Part shown: one piece after another, positions 35,789 to 47,934 of the stretch
How the letters are laid out: each line of letters begins with the position of its first letter
How positions within the stretch are numbered: the first letter of the stretch is position 1
NCBI GenBank assembly: GCA_010093685.1
Contig: MU006242.1
Span: 620,001 to 684,000 of the forward strand
Source: Ophiobolus disseminans
Lineage: Eukaryota > Ascomycota > Dothideomycetes > Pleosporales > Phaeosphaeriaceae
Length of the DNA stretch: 64,000 nucleotides
Direction: 5' to 3'
Notes under the pieces: generated by a model
Seen by the model: only the letters and a program-made list of their open reading frames with translations
Database searches by the model: none
Told to the model about the DNA's origin: nothing
Position numbers and translations under genes: made by a program

Positions 35789-38060
35789 TCACACCACGGT
35801 GGATGCAGAGCTCAGTCCCGTTTCCATCCTTCGAACTCCGTCAACAATACGATCCTCGCTCTTTCGCTTCGCATCGTCACTGCGCGTATCTTCCGCTTCT
35901 TTCGCTGTCGACTTATCGTCACGGGCCGCACTACACCCAGACGCCTCGCCTTCCTGTTGCATCAGAACCGGATGCTCAGGGTCTCTGAAATAGAGCAATC
36001 CGAGCATCTCCCCTTTCCTGGTGATAGGTACGTCCTGCGTGCACGCGCTCCAGTGCCCGAGACCCAGCTCCTCATGCGCAAGCCGTTGCAGTTGAAGCGT
36101 GCCGTTCGCGCACCACTCCAGCCGTGAATATACGTGTTTATCTCGATAATACCTGCGTACAAATCCTGGTGGCGATTCTAGCACAAATGACGCGATGATG
36201 ATCAATCCACCGACTACAAACGTGAACGCAAGCCCAAATATGCTGAAATTCGAATGCGCATCGGACAGGATTTTCTAGCTGTTGTTAGCACGATTTCAAA
36301 CCTCCCTGAGTCCGTCGCGATACGTACCTGATTCCCACACCTCCTCCTCTCCGGCCCATTCTCAGGCCCAGGCCAGAACTTCTTCATGCTCTCCGCACTC
36401 GGCCCCATCGCCGCATCCACCGCGCTGCCCTGCATCGCCACAAGCGTCGCCGCATGCCAATGCTCAATATCCAGCTGCCACTGGTGATCCGGCAGCGGGC
36501 CCTGTACGCCCGTGACGAGACTAGCTTTCGAACTCAAACTCGCAGCGCCAAGCGTCTGAACGAAGGCGTCGAGTTCGTTTCCGGTCAATGCGGACATGAT
36601 GGCCCATTTCGTGCTGTTTAGTTGCTGTTCCGTTTGTGCTAGGCTGGTGAGTAACCACCACAGTTCCTGCTTGCCGCCGAGGCGCGAACAGCGCGGCGGC
36701 GTGCCCGGGTAGCATATCTGGTATTGCTTTGCGCAGCCGAGCACCGAGGCGGGTTGGTCGGCGAAGTAGGCGCCTACGGAGAGGTTGCCCCAGCCGGTGA
36801 AGTTGAGGCGGTAGCCCGGGATGGTTTGGTGCGCTGAGTACCAGGGGTCGTTTATGGGAACGGGGCTGGCGACTTGGTTGCTGGAGAGGAAGAAGAGAGT
36901 TACGTCGGCGTCGGTGCGTTGGAGGGTGGGGATGGGCGTGAAGCCGCGGTTGGGGGCGTTGGTGCCGTTTATGACGTTCACGTAGTTGTATCTGTGGTGG
37001 TTAGTCTAAGCTGTAGTTCGAGGGTGTTCAAGACGAACCCGAGAGTGTATTCGGGGATGAGACTTGCTCTTCCAGATTGGAATTTGTCCTTAGCTGAGCT
37101 TTGTGGGTATATATAAGTGGCGTTACCGGATTTTGGATTCGCTCCTAGGGTAGCGCCATACAAGTACTGCACATGTGGCGTTGCGATTCCAGAGGTCGAA
37201 AAGTTCACGGAGCTGGTGTACCCGTTCGTAACCAAGGGCGCGCAGTGCGTTGTACGTCGATATAAGAAGCGCTCCTCTGGGCGAGCATTCATACCAAAGT
37301 CGGTATGGCTATCCAGGTATCCAGTATCGATGAACAAGTTCCCTTCCATGGAACGGCAGATGTCTTGCTCGAATGGACAAGGAGCGTTGCGGTTCGTGGT
37401 GAAGGGCAGCTGGTTTTTGACAAAGGTGTTACAGCCTTTCGTGTTGCCCTTCTCCGAGTAGCAACTGAGCGCATAGTTCGAGAAGGAAACCAGTCGTTGC
37501 ACAAGGAACGGCAACAAGACTGTGAAAAACTCCGGGCTGGTCTCCACTGCGGGATTCTTGTCTTGTCCAGCAATGTAGTGCCCCAGTATATTGACTCCAC
37601 AGGCTCCACGGACAAGGACTTCCTGTCCCATAGCGGATGTGATTCTTGAAGACACCAGACTGGCCGCGATGAAACCAACAGCCATGACGAGTGTAAGCAA
37701 TGCCACCGGTAGCACTCTCCAAAATGGCCGGTGACCGACTTTGCGCCAGGCCTTGAGGAGTTGATACCAGCTGATCAATCCAGCCGTAGCATTATCGGCA
37801 TTCTTAAGTATAGCTTGTTGCTGGTGGTATATGCCATCGTGCGGTCCGGCCGTAGATTGCGTATGATGAATCGTGAAACAGAGTATCCTCCAGAGCCGCG
37901 AGCCAACAAAGGTAATGAAGAGAGCAACGAATGCTACAAGTAGAGCACCATTTCTCTGGGTGCTGGTGAGAGTGGAACCGAGTATCCAACCTCGAGACCA
38001 GTTGATCCATACGCCGAGGAATACGCCCGGCTGGGCGTCAACACCCAGTACTGAGGACAT
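35789..38060 (-). CDS. Large orphan integral membrane protein
   Basis: Three exons (37039-38060, 36328-36991, 35789-36274) close to 723 aa. I do not recognise a named domain. A first helix (GALLVAFVALFITFVGSRLW) is followed by a cytosol-like loop, a second helix (VLPVALLTLVMAVGFIAASL) and a roughly 420-residue, Cys-containing region with several N-glycosylation sites (NFS, NAT, NGT, NLS) that reads like an extracytoplasmic domain. A third helix (FGLAFTFVVGGLIIIASFVL) precedes a charged C-terminal tail. Start is ATG 38060; the open frame upstream has no ATG. The last intron uses the acceptor at 36275, since the adjacent AG would put a stop in frame. Similar proteins are common in Pezizomycotina without assigned function. 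Confidence 0.75.
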
Positions 38061-40267
38061 GTTGCAATTTACGCTGTAGGCGAGTTGGTGAAATGTAGAG
38101 TTGAGGACCACTTCGCTGGTGGCCTAACTTGTACCTACTTCATTTTATGTGCGTTTCAAGGTTTGCTTGCGGCTGAAAGATTGGCCAGGATTTGAACACC
38201 CGTCTGCACACAAAGACCAGGAGCATTGCTCTCGAACTTGAGTTGAACCCAAACCCGCACTGCGGGTGTTCCACAACGGTCAGACTGTTGGTCCGTGAAT
38301 GATCGCCGAGAGAGTGGTATAGTGCACATCGTCGTTCCCGCCCCTTGGTGTTCCCCACAAACCTATCAGCATAAGCCCACTGGTTTGAAAAGGGGTCCAG
38401 TAACACGTTCGATGTTATCTTCGTCCTACGATCTGCACGCGGTAGAACCCCGACCGGCGAATACAATCCTTCCGGCTGATCCCAGAAGCACGGGTCTTGG
38501 GTAAGACGCAGCTGAATGCTTAAACCCTATTGGTGGTAACGCAATACCGGTTCTGCGGGGTGTGCGACCTTCTTTGCGGCGTGTCAGCTTGTGGAAACCG
38601 ATTCGTATGCTATTCTGGAATTTTGCCGTAAGCGGAATCTCGGCTTACCAAGAGACTCGCATGCAGGACATTGCCTGCCATGATATCATGGCTCGAGCTT
38701 GACCTCCATGACTCTTGTCTTTCAGATAATTCGTAACCTCTGGTCGTGGTTCAACGCCGTGCTGGTGACGACTATGCGCGTGGCGTGACGGTGGGTACCC
38801 AGAGACATTACTGACTCTCTCGAGCAGGATATCCTGCGCTTGTACAACTTGAGCATGCAACATATCATATCTTCAAACCCAGCTCTTGATTATAGTGCAT
38901 GTAACCAACAGTGGGGCCTGTGATTGGCACACGCTTACCAAATATGGGGCATCGGACTTCGAGTTCAAAGACGCTTGGATGCTTCGAAGCTGAACAGCGT
39001 ACCAACGATGGGCATCTCGTCCGCAGACCATGTACTCATCTGCCGGTAAGTCCCTTTCATGTCACTAGACGATGTAAAACGCATTTACTGAGGCCACATA
39101 TCCCTCAAGTGTTACTGGAGGACTTGAGAGGGGTGAAAGACGCGAGGCCGCACATGGCCAGAAAAAAAACATAGCCTTGACGGTCAAATGTCGCAGCAGA
39201 CACGAAGAGAAGCTGAGAACCGAAAGAGACATAGGTAGATTGCTTATGTAAATGTGGTGCAAGCTAGTGGAAAGTGGTGAGAGGTGGGAATGGTTAAAAG
39301 CTGGCAATGACGATGGCAGTAGCGTGTCGTGGTAGAGCGTCGCCCCTGCCCAGGTGGCTGTGGCGGCTTCATGGCGACCCTACCTAAGTATCGCTGCTTC
39401 TATCTTGTGAACACCAAACCCTACAATTGTAGTCGCAACTTGCTCATACACTTCCAGCTGATGCACACTGTTTTGATGCGCCTTGATATTCCTCATTGCC
39501 TTTATTGTTCAGATCCTGCCTAGGTGAAGTCACGAGGCCTCTCCAGGCCCTACCTAGGAACACTCTGCTCTCCTGTGCACGAGGTTGATGAGCATAGTTT
39601 TAGCTCTTGCAGTGCGTACATTATGTCAGTCACACACGGAGCAGCCGCTTCCAGTTCCTGGTTTGGACTAGATTAAGCCTCGGAAGAAATGCTTGTCTTT
39701 GCTTGGCCACCATGAGACGCCTGGATTCCTGAGGCGTCAATTCAGCGCCATGCGAAGCCCGAAACTTTAAACGAAATATTACCAGGCATAGTCAACAATC
39801 GCCAAGGTGATGCTATCAACCCCCAATCGACGTCAGATAATGGTACGAGGTAAATCACCTCCGTACCTCGACGCATTTGCCTCTGCGAATAGATCTGCTA
39901 ATACCTGTAATCTGGGGTATATTTGAATCAAGAGATTTTCCCCACAGTTCAGGCGATCAACCCATGCCATCTCTCGGAACCAGCGTTTCTGCCAGAGTGA
40001 TCCTGCAATTTAGCCACTCTGGAAGTAACGTCCGGACCTCCGATCTACGAATTGCACACCACTGCGAAAAGCAGATGACCAGATTTCCATACACTATGCC
40101 TCTAGTGGCGACGGAGGCAGAAAACTTGGGCTGCGCGTCCAAGCAAGCTTGAGAGGCAATAAGAGATAGAAAGCACACGCCTGAGCCTTGGGCATGCTTG
40201 AGCGCATAAATATCGAGGCTCTGCCCACATACTATCGCTCAGCAGCCTCACACCACGCATCGCAAAC
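38061..40267. other. Intergenic, about 2.2 kb, no gene supported
   Basis: Open frames are short and overlapping. Words of the CCTAGG type occur at about 39380, 39519 and 39551. The right end must contain the promoter of the Cip1-like gene; a TATA-like ATAAATA lies near 40205. Confidence 0.4.
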
Positions 40268-41032
40268 ATGTTCAAGCAAACTGCTCTCCTTGCGCTCGCA
40301 CTCGCTCCCTTCACCATCGCCCAGGTCTCCGAGGGCTTTGAGAACGGATGGGATCAGGCTGCATGGCCTACGTATGCTAGGGACTGCAACCAGGGCGGCA
40401 AAGTCACGCTTGACAGCTCACAAGCACACACCGGGAAGAACTCTATCCGTGTCGATGGAGCCGGCGGCTATTGTGGGCACATCTTCGTGGGCACCACGAA
40501 GGTTCCCACCGGCGAGGTCTACGTCAGGACATGGCTGTAAGTTGGAAGCAATTCGCACGCTCCATGCTCCCCACTAACGCAATTCGTTTGCAGCAAAGCT
40601 TCCAAAGCCCTAACAGACTCCCACGTCTCCTTCATCACCATGCCCGACTCCTCCCAAGGCACAGGCAAAAACCTCCGCATCGGCGGCCAATCCAAAATCA
40701 TGATGTACAACCGCGAAACCGACGACGCCACGCTACCCGACCTCTCGCCTCAAGGCATCGCAACATCCAAGGCCCTTCCCGCCGGCGCGTGGACATGCTT
40801 CGAGTACCACCTTGGCACTGACGGCACGCTTGAGACCTGGCTCAACAATGCGACTGTTCCTGGCCTGACTGTTAAGGCGGGCACGGCTAATCCTAATGCT
40901 GGACAGTGGCAGAGGGGTAAGTCGAGCCCGAAGATTACGGGTGTGTATTTTGGGTGGGAGTCGTATGGTGGGGATGCGAATACTTTTTGGTATGATGATA
41001 TTGTTGTTAGCTCGACTCGTGTTGGGTGTTAG
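40268..41032 (+). CDS. Secreted Cip1-like protein (polysaccharide lyase-like), no CBM1
   Basis: Two exons (40268-40536, 40594-41032) close to 235 aa. A signal peptide (MFKQTALLALALAPFTIAQ) is followed by a domain matching Cip1 of Trichoderma along its whole length: ENGWDQAAWPTYARDCNQGG, YCGHIFVGTTKVPTGEVYVR, NRETDDATLPDLSPQGIA, CFEYHLGTDGTLETWLN and a C-terminal FWYDDIVVSSTRVGC. Cip1 has a beta-jelly-roll fold related to polysaccharide lyases and is induced by cellulose. The linker and cellulose-binding module of the Trichoderma protein are missing, and the chain stops at GC. Expected to be secreted and to act on plant cell-wall or glucuronate-containing polymers; the exact substrate is unsettled for the family. 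Confidence 0.88.
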
Positions 41033-41105
41033 ATCTTTTGATAATTGGTCCTTCTTGTATATATATTACAACACTAAAAGAATGCCTTCGGCTGTACATG
41101 ACGAA

Positions 41106-42410
41106 TTACAACTTTGACGCCGGGTTGATGAAGAGTTGCGCTCCATTTAATGCGGCTACGGTTTCTTGAACCATTTCTTGCACGATTTCTGCAGCTGTTT
41201 GGTCGGATTTGTTGACGGAGCCTCCGACTACACCCATTGGTCTGCACATCATCAGTATGGCAACTCAATCCTAAAATGTTTCGCACTTACCGCATGTCAG
41301 CAGAGTCTTCGATATCCTCGGTAAGCTTGTTCTCGTTGTGTAATCTATCAATCTCATACACCAACGGCACAACGCCCTTGGACGTGAGCTCCTTGATCTC
41401 AGCTTGGCGGTTCTGCTCCCAGTCGCGCAGATACGGATTGCTTAGTGCGCGTAATGGCCGACCAGACCAGATTGTTGATTTGATCCACGAGTCGTAGTCA
41501 GCTTTGATGACTCTGTATGCGATCAGCATTCATTACTTCATTACCTTCGACGCCTTGCCACTTACTGTTCCTTGAACACCCTCGGCGCTTTACTCTCCTT
41601 CGCAACAATAAACCTCGTGCCCACCCACACGCCACTCGCGCCCATCATCAATGCCGCAGCTACACTCCTCCCGTCATTGATCCCACCCGCCGCAACCAGC
41701 GTAACAGACTTGCCAGTCAGCGGAGATGTATACTGCTTACACACATCCGCACACGCGGGTATCAGAACGCTCGTTGCGATGTCGCCCGTGTGGCCGCCTG
41801 CTTCGCCGCCCTGCGCGATGATGATGTCGGCACCCGCTTGGCAGGCTTTGTGCACGTGTTTTGGATGGCCGATCATATTTGCACTGTTTGGGTCAATTTG
41901 ATACAGGAAGTTGAATGGGGAGGACGGACTATAATACGCCGCCTTTGTGAAGTTTCTCAATCGCCCATTGCGGCGGCACGCCGACTGCTGAGACGAACAA
42001 TTTGGCGCCGCTTTCGATGACGATATCGAGGAGTTCAGGCAAATTTCCCTTGGTGTAGTCATACTACCAAATATATATTAGTTCACGTTCGTCCTCCTGG
42101 TAATTTCCTATCTTTCCATCTTAGATTAAATACTCACATTCGTCTTCCTCGCGCTCCCCCCAACAGCCGGAATCAACAAATCCACACCAAACGCCGCATT
42201 CTTATCCCTCAGTAACCCCTTCATCTCTGCAATCATCTCCCGCAGCATCGTAGGCGTATACCGTGTCCCTCCAAGCGTACCGAAGCCACCGGCATTCGCG
42301 ACGGCCGCCGCGAGATGCGGGCCGGCGACTTGGTCCATTCCCGCGAGCATGATTGGGTGGTGCATGCCGAGGAGTCGGGTTAGGGGCGTTGTTAAGGGTG
42401 GTGGAGACAT
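41106..42410 (-). CDS. Nitronate monooxygenase (2-nitropropane dioxygenase family), PTS1
   Basis: Five exons (42138-42410, 41930-42063, 41566-41883, 41291-41512, 41106-41241) close to 360 aa. FMN-dependent oxidation of alkyl nitronates to carbonyl compound and nitrite. Motifs: HPIMLAGMDQVAGPHLAAAV at the start, LFVSAVGVPPQWAIEKLHKG, MIGHPKHVHKACQAGADIII, AQGGEAGGHTGDIATSVLIP (flavin phosphate and His), VAAGGINDGRSVAAALMMGA and GVWVGTRFIVAKES. The second intron has a less common donor (GTCCGT), chosen because it restores YANMIGHPKH. The last residues are ASKL, a canonical peroxisomal targeting signal, so the enzyme is predicted to be peroxisomal. A protective role against nitro-propionate is possible. 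Confidence 0.92.
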
Positions 42411-42784
42411 CTTGGGTGTGTTGGGTGGATGAGAGAGGGAGATTGGGGTTGAAGGTGGGTGGGATGGGATGGTGGTTGTGGTTGTGGATGTAGGAAGGTG
42501 CGGATGTGGGGATAGTCAGCATATCGTACTTGACCGCGGCTCAGGACTTAGCGCTGACTCGATCGAAAGAAGTCTTGGGCACGATCGAATCCTAAATTTG
42601 GACTTGATTACTGGTAACTTTTTCTAGTATTGCGAGGGGTTTGGCTATCTCTTAAAGCGGGAGATGTAGAGCGTAAAACCGAGAAGTCAAAGTTGTTATC
42701 ATTCCCGATTATCTCGAACATTACCGAAACATTCATTCACAACAGCTCTGTCCAAATATAGTTCTCTTTCTACTGATTTCCTAT
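42411..42784. other. Intergenic, about 0.37 kb
   Basis: Promoter of the nitronate monooxygenase gene and 3' flank of the bZIP gene. No gene seen. Confidence 0.45.
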
Positions 42785-44474
42785 CTACTCGTCTACCTCA
42801 CAAAACCTCCTCCGATCCCCCTCAATGTCCCCCTTCATCTCCGGAAACCTCCCATAAAACCTCTCATCCACAGTCCAATACTTCATATCGCAATGATACC
42901 GCTCAAACAGCGGACTGGGATAATGCATACCCGCATCTTCGTCGAAGAAAAACGCGTCCTCGAAAGCGAACGGCCAGTCGAAGCGCAGATATTGGGAGTA
43001 GCAGTTCGAGAGATCGCCGTTTTGGAAGATTTCGGCGTGGTTTTGAACGAGGCGGTCGCGGAAGGTGGGCCAGGCGAAGAAGTCGACGGCGACGGGGTGT
43101 TTGGTACTGGATTGGGAGGGGCTGTGGGATGGTGTCAATGCTGTCCTTTTTTCTGCGACAGGTGGCGGACGTACCTTGGTCGTAACCACTCTGGGACTTT
43201 ATCTAGCTCTTCTTTTGTGGCGTTGAGGTAGTACTGTTGAGTGTCAGTGCTTGTCAATAAGTTTGAAAACCAGCAGAATCGCACCTTCAAAAGCTTGAAG
43301 CTTTTGTATGCAACGGCTAGTCTCTCCATGTTTGGCAGATGGCAAAACAGCAAATCATCGACTTGCTTTAGAATCTTGAGTGCAGGGCTCTGCATCCACC
43401 CGCTAGATGTTTTGTCCCACCCCTTCTTGATGCCTAGGTAGAGAAGTCCTGCCTCCGCGTTCTGGGACTTGGCAAGCTGGAGAGACCTTGTCTTTGCTGA
43501 CGGGCGGTATGAGAAGACTTCTCCAAAGATTTCGTTGCTTTTCTTCCATACGGGGCAGAGGGCGTTGGATGTGAAAGTCATTGAAAGCTCGGGGTTGCCG
43601 ATGTGTAGTACCACTGGAGAAGGAGATCGCCAATTGGGTCCGAAGAACTTGCATGCAGGTTAGAACAGCAGTCCACATGCAGTGTCATATCACTTACTTA
43701 CCTCTGCCATAAGAGGCGCCCATGAAGCAGTTGCAGGGTCATTTCCCCACGCTAGGTCCTCCATTTCTTCCTCTGGACTCTGCACTATGGGCTCGAGATC
43801 TAGGTCGACTGCAACATTCGGATCTGGGACAGCTGGAATACCCGTATCCATATCGGACATGAGATTCATGCCATCTAGATCGACTGACCGACTAGTGTTG
43901 GGTATACGCGCTTGGTACTCGAATGGATTCGGCAAGTCGAATGGTGTGGGTAGATCTGGTTTGACATCGGTATATCCTAATGATGTCTGCGCTTTAGGCG
44001 TGTGCTGACCTACCAGGTGCTGTGAGCCTTGTTGGACGCAGAGTAGCAGTAGGCTAGGTCATGCATACCGACGCTAGATGCTGCTGGCGAGTGCTCTTGT
44101 CCTCCTTGTGGCGTTGCCACCACATTCGTCGGAACTGCATTGCGAGGAAACAGATCGCAGCCTACAACACTCTTGACGCTATCGATGACCTCCCGCAGCC
44201 GCTCATTTTCGGCTCGGAGATCATTGATTTCGGAAAGTAGGTTGGATGTTGCGCCATTTCGATCTTGGTCCCGTAGGATCTGTATCGTCCGTTCGAGTTC
44301 CGCGATGTGTGTCTTGGTTTTCTCTCGCAATGAGCGCTGAGCTTCTCGGTCGATTGCTCGTTTGCGCTCACGACGCTCTTGCTCGCCCAGACATGAGGCT
44401 CTTCGTTTGCGCTTCACGACAGGGGCGACAGGGGTTTGTGGGGGTGCAGCTTCACTAGCTCGACGGTTGACCAT
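42785..44474 (-). CDS. bZIP transcription factor with DUF3425 domain
   Basis: Five exons in my model: 44069-44474, about 43702-43991, 43285-43647, 43175-43233 and 42785-43121, giving about 484 aa. The N-terminal bZIP basic region is KRAIDREAQRSLREKTKTHI, the EAQR variant usual in DUF3425 proteins, followed by a leucine zipper (LRDQDRNGATSNLLSEINDL). The C-terminal DUF3425 part contains LQLAKSQNAEAGLLYLGIKK, VPEWLRPR, HPVAVDFFAWPTFRDRLV and FFFDEDAGMHYP. The acceptor of the first intron is uncertain: AAAG at 43992 and TTAG near 43977 both keep frame, changing length by 5 residues. Such factors are numerous in filamentous fungi and mostly unstudied. It lies between two genes whose products end in the peroxisomal signal SKL. 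Confidence 0.85.
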
Positions 44475-45106
44475 TGCGCGGTATGATGTCAAGGTTGTTA
44501 TTAAGTGTTACTCGAATCGACTAGGAGTAGTCAACGGTCTGAAGTGTCAACGAAGTCGAGTCAACGATGATCTCGATATTTTCCTACTATATCTCCCACT
44601 TCAACGCCTACCGAGGAACCTTAACATGGCTTGAAGCAATGATGATGATCCCTTGGCATAGCCGAAGTCCCGTAATGCGGGGAAAGTGGGGTATGGAGAA
44701 GAAGACGGCTACCTATGAGTCGCAAGGATGCTTCCGCTGGGGACTTAACTTTGTTCGCTCTGACATCGGCTATGCAATACCGCGAAGGGCACTAATTAGT
44801 AATCTGGTGCGTCGTCGAAGTGAATTTCTGGGTTCGTGGAAAACTTGCCCAAGAATGTGACCTATTTCCGGCGCGAGCGACAATGGGCTGATCCAGTGTT
44901 CAGTACTCTTAGTTTGACGAATATCTTTGTAGTTTGATACATGTACAATTGTTGGGATCCTTAGGGCTAAATCCCGTTGTTTTGGTAGGCTTCTCCCATA
45001 TTCATCAGACAGTATGAGCGTGACCTACCTCCGGGATTTGATAGTAGCATGTTTTCTTCCCACAGAAGATTGCTCGAGATGTTGCGCTTATTGTGTGACT
45101 CCATAT
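44475..45106. other. Intergenic, about 0.6 kb
   Basis: Promoter of the minus-strand bZIP gene and 3' flank of the enoyl-CoA hydratase gene. No gene seen. Confidence 0.45.
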
Positions 45107-46004
45107 CTACAGCTTCGACGCCTTCCAGTTGGGCTTCCTCTTCTGCGCGAACGCTGCCAGTCCCTCGAGAGCATTCTCGCCAGACTGCAGAGGCTCGTTG
45201 AAACGCTCAATCGTCAATTGGGTGGCTCGCTCCACGCTTCCATGCTCCCATGCCTCTTTCAACGCTGCCCTAGTCACAATAGCAGCATCTGGCGAAATCT
45301 GGGCGATTTCATTTGCCAGCTTTAAGGCCTCCTCCACGACCGTGTCTTGTGATGGCGATATTCGGTTCACGAGGTTGAGTTCTTTCGCTCGTTGTGCAGT
45401 GATGGATTTACCAGTCAATGCCATCTCGGAGGCTACGGGTAGCCCGACGTTTCGGACGAGACGGGGTGGGCCGCCGGCTCCAGCGAAGATGCCCCGTAGC
45501 GCTTCTGGCAGGCCGAATGTTGCGCCCGGTGCCGCAACAACAAGGTCACTGGTATGGATTAATTGCGTCAGATAGTCGAGGAACGATGACCAGCACGTAC
45601 CATCCCAGCACAATTTCAAACCCTCCACCCAGCGCAAACCCATTTACAGCCGCAATAACTGGCTTCTTTCCTCCCCTCCTGCTGAGCCCAGCAAACCCGC
45701 TAAGTGGGTGCCGCATCAGACCAGGACTTGGCTTTATTTGTCCGCTTCTGATCTTGCCCAATTCTATGAGGTCTTGACCCGCACAGAAGGCTTTCTTGCC
45801 AGCGCCCGTGATGATGGCTACGCGGAGGTTGGGCTCGCGATCGAACCAGTCGAACACTTGACCCATTTCAAGGTGACCGGCGAACGGGATGCTGTTCATC
45901 TGCCGTTCCCGGTTGATGGTAACGAGCAGGACATAGTCGGCGGGATATGTGAGGAGGACATGCTCGGTAGGCGGAGGACTTGTTTGGGGCTTGACGGCCG
46001 ACAT
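45107..46004 (-). CDS. Enoyl-CoA hydratase/isomerase (crotonase family), PTS1
   Basis: Two exons (45601-46004, 45107-45548; intron 45549-45600) close to 281 aa. It hydrates or isomerises enoyl-CoA in fatty-acid or branched-chain acyl-CoA breakdown. Crotonase marks: ITGAGKKAFCAGQDLIELGK (oxyanion-hole segment), KKPVIAAVNGFALGGGFEIV, CDLVVAAPGATFGLPEALRG with the catalytic-type Glu, FAGAGGPPRLVRNVG and MALTGKSITAQRAKELNLVN. It ends KASKL, a canonical PTS1, so a peroxisomal location is expected. The start is ATG 46004; the open frame further upstream begins at a non-ATG codon. Exact chain-length preference cannot be read from sequence. Confidence 0.93.
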
Positions 46005-46458
46005 TTTGGTGGTATGGAATCGCAAGTCTGGCCTGCGAAGTCACGGATTCTGTTATCTGGATGGAGAGTGGCAGTACGTCGCCTGCTACGTTGAAGATTG
46101 GTTACATGATTGCTGGTGGAGGTAAGCTCTTGCAAGTCTCCGCGCGAAACTGGGCCGAGGTTCTAGATATCACCAGCCGAGCGGTCCCCACCAATCTGAT
46201 TCGCGCATTACAGGATTGCGGGTACACATTACTTATACTTGACAGCTTCCAATTGATACCGGTATATCTGTAATGCGATACGGAGTGGTCGTCAGCTTGA
46301 TAAAAGCATTTGCTGTCAAGGTGCTTATACAAGACGCCCAATGCTCCAATATGGGTAATGCTCCAAGCACCACCATATCCTTGATCGCGCAACCCTGAAC
46401 TGCTTACAAGCAAGCGTACCAATCCATCGCAAGTTCCACTACCCGCTTTCCCGATTTA
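46005..46458. other. Intergenic, about 0.45 kb
   Basis: Presumed promoter of the enoyl-CoA hydratase gene. No gene seen. Confidence 0.4.
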
Positions 46459-46897
46459 TCACCGCCCATTTCCAGTGCTGAACTTCCAATTGTTGGGGTG
46501 TCCGCCCAACAGAGGGTACACATAGAGAGCGCACCATACTGCCCAACCAAAAGCGCCCACCACGAAGAGGGCCCCTATCCAGTATGGGATTGTGCGATGT
46601 GCAATGATCAGGCGGCCATGACCGCTGATACTCGGCGGGATGATGCGATGTTGATGAGGAAACGTGTAGCCGGGTCGCACCCGTTCGGATTGGACTGGGC
46701 TGGCTCCGAGGAGGGAGTCGTTGGGAGAGGAGCCAATGGGTTCAATGCTTCCATATACGACTGGCTTAAAGGGAGTTGATGGGGGAGATTCGGATGTCGC
46801 GGCAGTGCGCTCTACATCATCGAACTATCGTCATTATTAGCAAGGCCCAAGCATGTAGGACCCATTCCGGGTAAGGGAGAAGTACCAGGCCCGCCAT
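46459..46897 (-). CDS. Small single-pass membrane protein (tentative)
   Basis: Tentative two-exon model: 46886-46897 (four codons, MAGL) and 46459-46824, with intron 46825-46885 (GTACTT...GCTAATAATGACGATAG), giving 125 aa. The long exon is an open frame of 122 codons. It has a Pro/Ser-rich N-terminal half (TSESPPSTPFKPVVYGSIEP), a basic stretch (HRIIPPSISGHGRL) and one clear membrane helix (YWIGALFVVGAFGWAVWCAL) before a short tail. The composition and the good branch point argue for a real gene, but the start exon is a guess and I recognise no family. A chance open frame is possible. Confidence 0.45.
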
Positions 46898-47934
46898 CAC
46901 AGAGCATAGTTAATCGGATGCACGTATATTTTAGGACTCAGTCCTTTGTAGTCCTCCGTTGATGAAGTGCCTGAGCAATGGAGGCGCCTAGAGAAGACGC
47001 CAACTATTCGGTCAGTCTGAAAAGCGCCGTGGGGGTTGCTTAGCCTTCAGCCAGGAGCTTGGTGTATCCTTGGTGTACCATGCCCAGTGGAAGCGTCCCA
47101 GGAGAACTGGGCCCCCAACAATCGTCGCGCATGTTCCTCCATCTCTGGGCATTCATGGCGGTCAGTCATTGTCAGAGCGCTGGTTCGTCAGGCTGCATGG
47201 CGCTGACCTTCTTCGGCTTCGAAGATCACCAACTTGCATGGCTCCAAGTCGAGCTTCATGGGTCTACCGCCGCTGCTAAGCCGATGAGGAAAAGTGCAAC
47301 ATGCTGACGATCATGTCGAACCGCAGGGCCTTGTTTAGCATCCCCTTACACTCGGAGTCCATGTGCAAGATATCGCGATGCATCCCATCAGCGATGCCAA
47401 CATGTCGCTTGGGCATGCCGTCAGCTCAATGTGGAAGAAAGTGCGCTGTGTGCATATTGCGGGGTCTCATCAGCTGAGCAAACGGCCGATGCAGCGAAAT
47501 CAGCAAAGACATTGGGGGCCCTTACCGCAACAATGTGCACTTAATGTGCAGAACAGGGCAACTATTTCTTCTCAAAGTCTAGATGGTCGAATTCCGGGCG
47601 GCCTCCCTGCGAAACGATTGCCTAAAGGACACCCCGCCCTCGCAAGTCGGCGCTGCACGTCGTGGAACGCAACATTTCCAAGGCAAGTGGCACAGCGTGC
47701 TTGCTACCTAAACTCGCAGCCTTCGACGACCGTTGGCATCTTCCACAGTCCGCCTATACGCGGCGCACTTTCGCACCTCCCGCATGAACCCTGGAAAGCT
47801 ACTAGGCTAAACACCTTGATAGAAGAGAGGCCATACCGGTAGCCTTGCAAAGGGCCGGCCTCCCTCAGCCTTTCTGCACTGAAAAGGTCTCGGATCCCCG
47901 AACCTGCCACCAACCTCATCGACACCAGTAAACT
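46898..47934. other. Intergenic, about 1 kb
   Basis: No gene accepted; the plus-strand frames 47059-47307 and 47363-47842 lack motifs and are crossed by equal-quality frames. The right end should be the promoter for the gene at 47935. Confidence 0.4.
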
